Source of the DNA: Actinomycetes bacterium
GTDB taxonomy: Bacteria > Actinomycetota > Acidimicrobiia > Acidimicrobiales > RAAP-2
Assembly (NCBI GenBank): GCA_021841725.1
Contig: JAKCEC010000038.1
Span: forward strand, 1 to 9,617
Length of the DNA stretch: 9,617 nt
Direction of reading: 5' to 3'
Shown here: positions 1-6,362 of the stretch, piece by piece
How positions within the stretch are numbered: the first letter of the stretch is position 1
Layout: every line of letters starts with the position of its first letter
Made by a program: the position numbers and the translations under genes
Notes under the pieces: model-generated
Told to the model about the DNA's origin: nothing
What the model saw: only the letters and a program-made list of their open reading frames with translations
Databases searched by the model: none

Positions 1-462
1 GTCCTGCAGACGTACTACATCCCCTCGGGTTCCATGGAGCCCACCTTGATGGTGGGGGACCGCATCATCGTCGACAAGCTCGCCGTCGATTGGGGGACCA
101 TTCACCGCGGCGACATCCTGGTCTTCAAGGCGCCGCCCACCGAGAACTGTGGGGGGACCCCCGTGGTAGACCTCGTCAAGCGCGTCATCGGGATCCCCGG
201 GGACCGGCTGTACTCCATCGGCAACACCATCTACGTCAACGGACAGGTGCTGCACGAGAATTGGCCCCACAGCGAACCCCTCGGCAACGCCATCGCGACG
301 GCCAACAATCCGGTGGTGGTGGCCCCGAACAACTACTTCATGATGGGCGACAATCACGCCGATTCCTGCGACAGCCGCATGTGGGGGACCATCACCCGCT
401 CCGACGTGATCGGCAAGGCGTTCCTGCGCGTGTGGCCGATCACGAGGATTGGCTCGCTGTAA
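1..462 (+). CDS. lepB: Signal peptidase I (5'-truncated by the window edge)
   Basis: Membrane-anchored serine/lysine protease that removes signal peptides from exported proteins on the outer face of the cytoplasmic membrane. The frame is open from base 1, so the N-terminal membrane anchor lies upstream of the window; 153 residues are visible. The motif PSGSMEPTL puts the catalytic Ser at residue 11 of this fragment, just before the first in-window ATG at 34, which is therefore not the true start. DLVKRVIGIPGD carries the general-base Lys at residue 60. The family box GDN...DSR is at residues 116-126. Two cysteines (residues 50 and 123) fall in the extracytoplasmic catalytic domain and could form a disulfide (inference). 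The gene ends at TAA 460-462, followed 33 nt later by tatB, so export and signal-peptide removal are neighbours here. Family assignment is secure. Confidence 0.95.
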   Translation, partial: VLQTYYIPSGSMEPTLMVGDRIIVDKLAVDWGTIHRGDILVFKAPPTENCGGTPVVDLVKRVIGIPGDRLYSIGNTIYVNGQVLHENWPHSEPLGNAIATANNPVVVAPNNYFMMGDNHADSCDSRMWGTITRSDVIGKAFLRVWPITRIGSL

Positions 463-483
463 GTCACCCGGCGAGGGGGACCG

Positions 484-489
484 TACACT
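484..489 (+). promoter_or_regulatory. Candidate -10 element (TACACT) for tatB
   Basis: TACACT fits the actinobacterial -10 pattern TA-N3-T and ends 6 nt before the tatB ATG at 496. A transcript initiated the usual 7 or so bases downstream would begin at or next to the start codon, i.e. be leaderless. No convincing -35 hexamer is seen 16-19 nt upstream. The G-rich run at 474-480 is too far from the ATG to be a good ribosome binding site. Confidence 0.5.
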
Positions 490-495
490 TAAGTC

Positions 496-870
496 ATGTT
501 CAGTCTGAGCCCGATGAAGGTATTCATCATCGTGGCCGTGGTGGTGATGTTGCTCGGGCCCGATAAGTTGCCCGAGGTGGCGCACAAGCTCGGGTCGACG
601 TGGCAGTCGCTTCGTCGATTCCAGCAGCGTATCGAGGACGAGGTGCGCGGTTCCCTGCCCGACCTGCCCAGCACCGGCGACATCGCGCGAATGGCCCGCA
701 ACCCGGTGACGATGCTCAATCAACTGGCCGATCGCGCGGCCCCCTCCGGCTCGAGCGACGAGGTCCGCGCGCCCGCCCCGACCCTGCTGAACCCACCCGC
801 GACGGCGCCGGAGGCGCCGGGCATCGCACCCGACGCGGGACCCCTCCGCGCCGACCCCTCACTGAATTGA
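496..870 (+). CDS. tatB: Sec-independent translocase subunit, TatA/TatB family (TatB-like)
   Basis: Small membrane component of the twin-arginine translocase, which exports folded proteins; TatB-type subunits pair with TatC to receive the signal peptide. The 124-residue protein has the family plan: a short N-out membrane helix at about residues 9-20, a Gly-Pro hinge at 21-22, an amphipathic helix from about 24 (LPEVAHKLG), then a charged segment and a Pro/Ala-rich disordered tail from about residue 85. LGP-x-KLP at the hinge is TatB-like, whereas TatA proteins usually have FG-x-KLP; the tatC neighbour alone does not separate the two. Residue 8 is Lys, where the E. coli TatB sequence has a functionally important Glu. 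The start at 496 gives the canonical membrane helix at the N-terminus and sits 6 nt behind a -10-like hexamer. The stop is 2 nt before tatC, so the two genes are very probably co-transcribed. Confidence 0.87.
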   Translation: MFSLSPMKVFIIVAVVVMLLGPDKLPEVAHKLGSTWQSLRRFQQRIEDEVRGSLPDLPSTGDIARMARNPVTMLNQLADRAAPSGSSDEVRAPAPTLLNPPATAPEAPGIAPDAGPLRADPSLN

Positions 871-872
871 CG

Positions 873-1601
873 ATGCCCACCACCCGCGACTCCGTCCAGG
901 GAATGACCCTGGCCCAGCACTTCGCCGAAGCGCGGCGTCGATTCCTCCTCAGTTTCGCGATGACCATGGCCCTCGCCGTCGTCGCCTTCGTGATGTACCC
1001 GAGTCTGCTGCGCATCATGCAGCACCCGTACTGTCAGGTGGACCCCCGACACTGCAACTTCCTCGTGACCAATCCCCTCGACGGACTCACGCTGCGGGTC
1101 AAGATCGCGCTCTTCGGCGGACTCCTCTTCAGCGCCCCCGTCTGGTTGTGGCACACCTGGCGCTTCGTCACCCCCGGCCTCAAGGACACCGAGCGGCGCT
1201 ACGCCCTGCCCTTCATCGCGAGTACCGTCGTGTTCTTCTTCGGTGGCGTGCTCGTGGCCTACCTCGTCTTTAAGAAGACGATTCAGTTCCTGGTGGCCAT
1301 CGGCGGGAACTCTCTCACCACCTACTACAACCCCAATCAGTACTTGACCCTCTTCTTGTTGATGATGTTGTTGTTCGGCCTCACCTTCGAGTTCCCGGTC
1401 GTCCTCGTCGCGCTGGAGATCGCGCGGGTCGTCACGCCGCGTCAATTGCTGCGCGTCTGGCGGTACTCGACCATCGCCATCGTCGTCTTCTCCGGGGTCA
1501 TCACCCCTTCGAGTGACCCCTTCTCGATGTTCGCGCTCATGATTCCCCTCGAGGTGTTCTACTTCTTGGCCATCGGCGTGGGAAAGCTGCTGAAGCGATG
1601 A
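873..1601 (+). CDS. tatC: Sec-independent translocase subunit TatC
   Basis: Polytopic core of the twin-arginine translocase that recognises the RR signal peptide. The 242 residues match the usual size (E. coli about 258). Six hydrophobic segments are visible at about 24-46, 74-93, 110-132, 156-182, 197-210 and 217-239. Family landmarks are the N-terminal Arg-rich cytoplasmic segment before helix 1 (residues 19-23), the TPGL turn at 100-103, FEFP at 172-175 (E173 corresponds to the conserved intramembrane Glu, E170 in E. coli) and TPSSDP at 211-216. Two Cys at 54 and 61 lie in the first extracytoplasmic loop and could pair. I chose ATG 873 because it is 2 nt after the tatB stop; ATG 903 (residue 11) would also give a typical TatC N-terminus. 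The open frame extends upstream to 600, but that portion is tatB read in another frame. The stop overlaps the next gene as ATGA. Confidence 0.95.
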   Translation: MPTTRDSVQGMTLAQHFAEARRRFLLSFAMTMALAVVAFVMYPSLLRIMQHPYCQVDPRHCNFLVTNPLDGLTLRVKIALFGGLLFSAPVWLWHTWRFVTPGLKDTERRYALPFIASTVVFFFGGVLVAYLVFKKTIQFLVAIGGNSLTTYYNPNQYLTLFLLMMLLFGLTFEFPVVLVALEIARVVTPRQLLRVWRYSTIAIVVFSGVITPSSDPFSMFALMIPLEVFYFLAIGVGKLLKR

Positions 1602-3721
1602 GCCTGGAGTACCGACGACAATTCATCGAGGCGCAGGGCTTCGGACTGGACCGCTTCCAAGACGAGGCCCTCGACGCCGTCGACGCCGACGTCAACGTCC
1701 TGGTGAGCGCCCCCACGGGCTCGGGTAAGACCCTCATCGCGAACTACGCCATCGGACGCACCCTCGCGCGCGCGCAGCGCGCGTTCTACACCACGCCGCT
1801 CAAGGCCCTCTCGAATCAGAAGTACGCCGAACTGTGCGAGATCTACGGCGAGGATCGCGTCGGCCTCCTCACCGGTGACACGTCGGTGAACCGTCTGGCC
1901 GACGTGGTGGTGATGACGACCGAGGTCTTGCGCAACATGCTCTTGACTGACTCCGACCAACTCCGCGCACTCGGCCTGGTCGTGCTCGACGAAGTCCACT
2001 ACCTTCAGGACCCCTTTCGCGGGGGAGTGTGGGAGGAGGTGTTGATCCTCACCCCCTCCGCGGTGCGCTTCGTCGCACTCTCGGCCACCATCGGCAACGC
2101 CGACTTCGTGGGTAAGTGGTTCGGGGAGGTCCGCGGTGAGACGACGGTCGTGACCGAGAACACACGACCCATCACCCTGCACCAACATCTCGCGGTGGTG
2201 CGACGCGCGCAGCCCCAGGCCGAAGTCCTCGACCTCTTCGACGGCGAGCGACTGTCCGACGAGGCGCGCCGCATCGACAACGCCATGAAGGCCACGCGGC
2301 GATTCCGGCCCGGTCCGCGCTGGCAGGGCCCCAAGTCGACCGCGCCCGCCGCGCCCTTTCGCGCCCCCCGACGCAGTGAACTGCTCTTGGCCCTCGAGCG
2401 TGACGACCTCCTGCCGGTCATCGTCTTCATCTTCTCGCGCTCCGCGTGCGACGACGCGGTGCGCCAGTGCCGCCGCGACGGACTGCTCTTCACGACACCC
2501 GAGCAGCGCCGAGACATCGAGCAGATCGCCGAAGCCCGTCTCCTCGACTTCTCCGACGACGACCTGCACGCGCTCGAATACGCTGACTTCATCGATTCCC
2601 TACGCCGCGGGCTCGCCGCGCACCACGCCGGCATGGTGCCGGCGTTTCGCGAAATCGTGGAAACGTGCTTCGTGCGCAACCTGCTCGCGGTGGTGTTCGC
2701 CACCGAAACGCTTGCGCTGGGCGTCAACATGCCCGCGCGCTCCGTGGCCCTCGAACGCTTTTCGAAGTACTCCGACGCCGGCCGACGATTCTTGACCAGC
2801 GGCGAGTACGCCCAAATGACGGGCCGCGCGGGGCGGCGGGGCCTCGACGACGAGGGCCACGCCGTCGTGTGTTTCGCCCCCGAGGTCGCGCTCCTCGACG
2901 TCGGGCGGGTGGCCCTGGCCGCACCCTCGGAACTGCACTCGTCGTTCCGTCCGACCTATAACTTCACGGCCAACCTGATCAATCACTTCGACGCCGAGAC
3001 CGCCCTGGAGGTGGTCCAACGTTCCTACGCGCAATTCGAGGCGGATCACCGCCCCTCGGGATCTCGCCGATCGCTCGGCGATCACATGCGCGCACGCCAC
3101 CACGTGCTCGAGGAGCTCGGCTACGCCGACGGGTGGCGACTGAACGAACGCGGTCAGCTCCTGCGCTCGATCTATCACGAGTGCGACCTGCTCATCGCCG
3201 AGTGCGTGAGCGCGGGTATCTTCGACGACCTCGAGCCCGCGCAATTGGCGGGACTCCTCTCGAGCTTCGTCTACGAGGCGAAACGGGCGTCGCGCACGAG
3301 CAAGCACCCGCACGCGCCCCTTAAGAGGAAGAAGAATCTGCACGACCGACTGGGGCCCGAACGTCGCCTCAACCTCAGCGAGCGCATGAGCGAGATCGTC
3401 GTGCTCTCGGCCACGGTGCGCGAGGTGGAGGAGCGCTACCGCGTCGCGCACGCCAAGGAGCCCGACGCGAAGATGGCCCCGGTGGTCGCGGCCTGGGCGC
3501 GCGGGGTAACCCTGGGCACCGTCCTCGACCTGGCCGACGTCGAGATCGGGCAGACCTCGCCGGGGGACTTCGTGCGCATCGCCAAGCAGGTCGCCGACCT
3601 CTGCGAACAACTCGCACGCCTGACGCACTTGCGGGCGATCGCCCCGGTGGCCCTGGCGGCGCGCGAGGCCGTCCTGCGCTCGGTCGTGGCCGGGGCCTCG
3701 ACCGTCCACCCGCGCGGCTGA
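1598..3721 (+). CDS. helY: DExH-box (Ski2/Mtr4-like) RNA helicase, HelY family, compact form
   Basis: Predicted ATP-dependent superfamily 2 helicase, by family an RNA helicase of the Ski2/Mtr4 group. Visible motifs in order: Walker A APTGSGKT (38-45), TTPLKALSNQKY (65-76), DEVH (131-134), SAT (162-164), HHAGM (342-346), the ATETLALGVNMPAR segment of motif V, and motif VI QMTGRAGRRG (406-415). A DSHCT-type C-terminal domain follows from about residue 515, opening with LRSIYHECDLLIAEC. Length is 707 residues, about 200 fewer than mycobacterial HelY (about 906 from memory). The shortfall lies between the RecA2/winged-helix region (SYAQFEADH, about 475-483) and DSHCT, where larger relatives carry an arch or beta-barrel insertion. 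The start overlaps the tatC stop by 4 nt, implying translational coupling. The tatC-helY order is known from Mycobacterium. The RNA substrate cannot be read from sequence. Confidence 0.9.
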   Translation: MSLEYRRQFIEAQGFGLDRFQDEALDAVDADVNVLVSAPTGSGKTLIANYAIGRTLARAQRAFYTTPLKALSNQKYAELCEIYGEDRVGLLTGDTSVNRLADVVVMTTEVLRNMLLTDSDQLRALGLVVLDEVHYLQDPFRGGVWEEVLILTPSAVRFVALSATIGNADFVGKWFGEVRGETTVVTENTRPITLHQHLAVVRRAQPQAEVLDLFDGERLSDEARRIDNAMKATRRFRPGPRWQGPKSTAPAAPFRAPRRSELLLALERDDLLPVIVFIFSRSACDDAVRQCRRDGLLFTTPEQRRDIEQIAEARLLDFSDDDLHALEYADFIDSLRRGLAAHHAGMVPAFREIVETCFVRNLLAVVFATETLALGVNMPARSVALERFSKYSDAGRRFLTSGEYAQMTGRAGRRGLDDEGHAVVCFAPEVALLDVGRVALAAPSELHSSFRPTYNFTANLINHFDAETALEVVQRSYAQFEADHRPSGSRRSLGDHMRARHHVLEELGYADGWRLNERGQLLRSIYHECDLLIAECVSAGIFDDLEPAQLAGLLSSFVYEAKRASRTSKHPHAPLKRKKNLHDRLGPERRLNLSERMSEIVVLSATVREVEERYRVAHAKEPDAKMAPVVAAWARGVTLGTVLDLADVEIGQTSPGDFVRIAKQVADLCEQLARLTHLRAIAPVALAAREAVLRSVVAGASTVHPRG

Positions 3722-3730
3722 TTTCGCACC

Positions 3731-3736
3731 TAGTCT
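3731..3736 (+). promoter_or_regulatory. Candidate -10 element (TAGTCT) before the ThyX-like gene
   Basis: TAGTCT lies in the 24-nt gap after helY and ends 9 nt before the ATG at 3746. It is followed by a T-run and there is no Shine-Dalgarno sequence. This suggests a short-leader or leaderless transcript separate from the helY operon. No clear -35 is visible. Confidence 0.4.
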
Positions 3737-3745
3737 TTTTGTTCC

Positions 3746-5359
3746 ATGCACCCCTACGTTGTCGAACAGTTCACCGACGCGGAAGAGGCAGTGCTGCGGC
3801 GGTACTTCACCAACTTGGAGGGTCCGGTCTTCGCCCTGGTCAACCTGCCCGACGTGGTCAAGGGGGCCCTGTTCGCGCGCTACTCTCGCTCCTCCAAGAG
3901 CCTGCGCCGTCTGTTCCTCGACGAGTTCGTGGGCGACCTCGACCTCAGCGGCGACCTCAGCGTTGACGCGACCGTCGGCCTGGACCGAGCCGACGACCTC
4001 TACCAGAAGATCTTCGTCGAGTACGGCGACGACTCGGTGGCCCAGCTCGGGGGAGTGCACCTGGCCTGCGAGCAGGCGAGCAACATCTTGACCAAGGTCC
4101 TCGAGCGCGGGCGCCTCATGAGTTACCTCGAACAGTCGACCCGCTACCTCGGCTACGACCGACGTCTCGCGAACGGCCTCTACCGCTACTACCGCGACCA
4201 CGACGTCCTCGAGTCGAGGTGGGGCGCCCGCTACGTGGGCGAAATGGACCGGATGTTCGACACCTACCGGGAAATGCTGCCCCGCATGACCGATTTCTTG
4301 GCCAAAAAGTACCCCAAGACGGCCCAGGACACCGACTTCGTGTACCGCCAGGCCATCCGGGCCAAAGCCCTCGACGCCGTGCGCGGCCTGCTGCCGGCCA
4401 GCGCGCTCTCGAACCTCGGGATCTACGCCTCGGGCCAGGCCTACGAGGCGTTGATACTGCGCATGCGCGCGCACCCGTTGCCCGAGGTGCGCCAGTACTC
4501 CCAGCTGATGCTCGACGAATTGCGTAAGGTGATCCCCTCCTTTCTCAAACGTCTGGACGTGCCCAGTCGCGGCATCGCCTGGACCCAGTACCTCGAACAG
4601 ACCCGCGACGCCACGCGCCAGGTCGTCGCCTCACTCTTGAACGAGCTCGAGACGGTCGAGCCCGACGAACACGTGCGGCTCCTGGCCTTCGACCCCGACG
4701 GCGAGGCTCGAGTACTCGAGGCCATTGTCTTCGCGAACTCCTCCCTCAGTTCCGACGAGGCCGCGCGACGCGTGGCGCACCTCGACGAGGGTCAGCGCGA
4801 CACGCTCTTTCGCGCGTACGTCGGCGAGCGCCAGAACCGGCGCCATCGTCCCGGTCGGGCCTTCGAGCGAACCGATTACCGCTTCGAACTGGTCACCGAC
4901 TACGGCGCTTTCCGTGACCTCCAGCGCCACCGACTCTTGAGCATCGAGTGGCAGTCGCTCACCGTCGACCTCGGGTACGACGTGCCCGAGATCGTCGTCG
5001 AAGCGGGCCTCGGCGAGGCCTACCGCGAATCACTCGCGCGATCGGCCGACTTCTACCACGCCCTGCGCGCCGACTTCCCCCAACAAGCGCAGTACGCCGT
5101 GGCGCTGGCCTTTCGCATCCGCTACGTCATGCAGATGAACGCCCGCGAGGCCATGCACCTGATCGAGCTGCGTTCGGGCCCTCAGGGCCACCCCAGTTAC
5201 CGTCGCGTGGCCCACGAAATGGTGCGACTCATACGCGACGAGGCGGGTCACCGTCGCATCGCGGCGGCGATGTCCTACGTCGACTTCTCCGAAACCGACC
5301 TCGAACGCCTCGAAGCCGAACGCGCCGCGGAGCGAAATCGGTCCAAAAGGGACAATTAA
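3746..5359 (+). CDS. Tandem ThyX-like protein (FAD-dependent thymidylate synthase family, two domains)
   Basis: ThyX makes dTMP from dUMP using FAD and methylenetetrahydrofolate as a homotetramer of about 220-residue subunits. This 537-residue protein appears to be two ThyX folds in one chain. The C-terminal half has the signature RHR-x7-S (R394, H395, R396, S404) and the later segment NAREAMHLIELRSGPQGHPSYRR. The N-terminal half has a degenerate copy, RGR-x7-STRY (R121, G122, R123, S131, R133), and a matching later segment around ASGQAYEALILRMRAHPLPEVR. Aligned by eye to the Thermotoga motif RHR..S.NE.S.R, the N half keeps the Glu, Ser and Arg used for dUMP but lost the His. The C half keeps RHR and Ser but has Trp and Thr at the Glu and Arg positions. 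Catalysis is therefore not assured; a pseudo-heterodimeric enzyme or a binding/regulatory protein are both possible. Family membership is fairly secure, function is not. Confidence 0.8.
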   Translation: MHPYVVEQFTDAEEAVLRRYFTNLEGPVFALVNLPDVVKGALFARYSRSSKSLRRLFLDEFVGDLDLSGDLSVDATVGLDRADDLYQKIFVEYGDDSVAQLGGVHLACEQASNILTKVLERGRLMSYLEQSTRYLGYDRRLANGLYRYYRDHDVLESRWGARYVGEMDRMFDTYREMLPRMTDFLAKKYPKTAQDTDFVYRQAIRAKALDAVRGLLPASALSNLGIYASGQAYEALILRMRAHPLPEVRQYSQLMLDELRKVIPSFLKRLDVPSRGIAWTQYLEQTRDATRQVVASLLNELETVEPDEHVRLLAFDPDGEARVLEAIVFANSSLSSDEAARRVAHLDEGQRDTLFRAYVGERQNRRHRPGRAFERTDYRFELVTDYGAFRDLQRHRLLSIEWQSLTVDLGYDVPEIVVEAGLGEAYRESLARSADFYHALRADFPQQAQYAVALAFRIRYVMQMNAREAMHLIELRSGPQGHPSYRRVAHEMVRLIRDEAGHRRIAAAMSYVDFSETDLERLEAERAAERNRSKRDN

Positions 5360-5403
5360 GTAAAAATACAGCGGAAATGACCCCCGTCGCGGCAAAAAGG
5401 CTC

Positions 5404-5409
5404 TACACT
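5404..5409 (+). promoter_or_regulatory. Candidate -10 element (TACACT) for the acidic zinc-ribbon gene
   Basis: TACACT lies in the AT-richer 75-nt gap after the ThyX-like gene and ends 25 nt before the ATG at 5435. That leaves room for a leader of about 18 nt containing the Shine-Dalgarno sequence at 5423. ATGACC at 5377-5382 is a poor -35 candidate with a 21-nt spacer. Confidence 0.45.
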
Positions 5410-5422
5410 GCCACCGCTACAG

Positions 5423-5429
5423 AGAAGGA
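5423..5429 (+). promoter_or_regulatory. Ribosome binding site AGAAGGA
   Basis: AGAAGGA is followed by a 5-nt spacer (5430-5434) and ATG 5435. It is the only strong Shine-Dalgarno sequence directly before a start in the window, and it fixes the start of the acidic protein. Confidence 0.75.
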
Positions 5430-5434
5430 ATTTT

Positions 5435-5905
5435 ATGAGCATTGATGGCGACAACGACGAAGTATTCGACGAAGAGGAGCTCGCGGAGGGCTTCGACGAA
5501 GAGGTCCTGAGCGACGATGTCGACATTCTCGACGATGGCGACGACCTCGATATCGACCCGGTCACCGACGAGGACGACCCGGTCGCCGACGAGGAGGACG
5601 AGGGGGATGAGGACCTCGACGAAGAGGCGCCGATCGCCGCCGCGGTGGTCGAGGACGACGACGATCTCGCCGACGACGCGGACATTGAACTAGCCCTCGA
5701 CGAAGTGCTCGCGGAGACCATTCGCCGTACCACCACCCCCGAAGACGACGACGACGGGCCCCTCGAGATCGACCCCCTGGTCGACCCGCTCGAGGCCATC
5801 CTCCCCAAGCAGGACGACGAGTTCCGTTGCAAGTCCTGTCGACTCCTCAAGAAGATGAGTCAGTTAGCCGACCCCGACAAGACCCTCTGTCGCGACTGCG
5901 TCTAG
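5435..5905 (+). CDS. Highly acidic protein with C-terminal zinc ribbon (DUF4193-like)
   Basis: A 156-residue protein with two parts. Of its first 96 residues 48 are Asp or Glu and none are Lys, Arg or His, so this part is probably disordered and strongly anionic. The C-terminal segment reads LPKQDDEFRCKSC, then SQLADP and CRDCV, giving a four-Cys pattern C132-x2-C135-x16-C152-x2-C155 suited to one zinc ion. The LPKQ.DEF.C..C ... SQLA ... CRDC arrangement matches what I recall of DUF4193, a small actinobacterial family of unknown function; in Mycobacterium a DUF4193 gene lies near dut (from memory). The long acidic extension may be more extreme than in mycobacterial members. It has its own -10-like element and a strong RBS, so it can be expressed independently of the upstream gene. 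Function is unknown; the ribbon could bind protein or nucleic acid, and the acidic tail could mimic nucleic acid (inference). Confidence 0.85.
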   Translation: MSIDGDNDEVFDEEELAEGFDEEVLSDDVDILDDGDDLDIDPVTDEDDPVADEEDEGDEDLDEEAPIAAAVVEDDDDLADDADIELALDEVLAETIRRTTTPEDDDDGPLEIDPLVDPLEAILPKQDDEFRCKSCRLLKKMSQLADPDKTLCRDCV

Positions 5906-5921
5906 GTCGGCGCCCGACCCC

Positions 5922-6362
5922 GTGACCACCCCCGCCGGCACACTCGTGGTGCGCCGGGCCGACGCTCGCGACTCCCTCGACGCCTTGCGGGACGCGGCCT
6001 ATCACCGGGCCCTCAGCGCGCGGGGGGGCGTGGCGCTCCTCGAGCAGATGTGGGGGAGCGAGATCGGTCGCGACGAGGTGCGCGAGGGCCTCGCTCGGCG
6101 GGTCGCCGCGGGCGACGTCTGGGTCGCCCTCGACGGCGACGTGGTCGTAGCGGGGGTCCTGATCGCCGATCAGTGCGTCCAGGCCGTCTGGACCCAACCC
6201 ACCCATCGCCGCCGGGGGGTCGCGTCTCTCGTACTGGCCCACGCGCTCAACTCCGACGCGGCGCCCGTGGACGCGTGGGCGTTACCGGGTGACCGCGCGA
6301 CGAAGTCCTTCTACGAATCAGTGGGGTGGAAGGCGCGTCTCTTGACTATGCGCGGGGCGTAG
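5922..6362 (+). CDS. GNAT-family N-acetyltransferase
   Basis: Predicted acetyl-CoA-dependent acyltransferase of unknown substrate, 146 residues, the size of a single GNAT domain. Motif A is at about 86-105: strand VQAVWTQP, then HRRRGVAS, which fits the (R/Q)-x-x-G-x-(G/A) pyrophosphate-binding loop (R96, R97, G99, A101). Motif B is at about 119-137, with ALPGD then SFYESVGW, the usual strand-helix with the FY-E-x-x-G-(F/W) ending. The start is GTG 5922, 16 nt after the preceding stop and without a clear Shine-Dalgarno sequence; GTG codons at 5946 and 5949 are alternatives but would cut into the first strand (LVVRRADARD). It is probably co-transcribed with the acidic zinc-ribbon gene. Its last 17 nt overlap the 3' end of the converging minus-strand gene. 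Confidence 0.85.
   Translation: MTTPAGTLVVRRADARDSLDALRDAAYHRALSARGGVALLEQMWGSEIGRDEVREGLARRVAAGDVWVALDGDVVVAGVLIADQCVQAVWTQPTHRRRGVASLVLAHALNSDAAPVDAWALPGDRATKSFYESVGWKARLLTMRGA

Noticed and set aside
600..872. N-terminal extension of TatC to ATG 600
   Set aside because: This stretch is the tatB coding sequence in another frame and reads as low-complexity Arg/Ala; TatC homologues start near ATG 873.
1559..2569. Antisense open frame of 336 codons opposite the start of helY
   Set aside because: It covers the Walker A and DEVH region of a clear helicase and shows no family features of its own.
2600..4474. Long antisense open frame of 624 codons opposite helY and the ThyX-like gene
   Set aside because: It spans two well-supported plus-strand genes and their intergenic gap, has no recognisable motif, and long antisense frames are expected in GC-rich coding DNA.
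5341..5353. GTCC-AAAAG-GGAC hairpin at the end of the ThyX-like gene as a terminator
   Set aside because: Only 4 bp of stem and followed by AATTAAG, not a T-run.
5435..5830. GAC/GAG triplet runs in the acidic gene as a DNA repeat element
   Set aside because: They are explained by Asp/Glu-rich coding sequence with no regular unit length.
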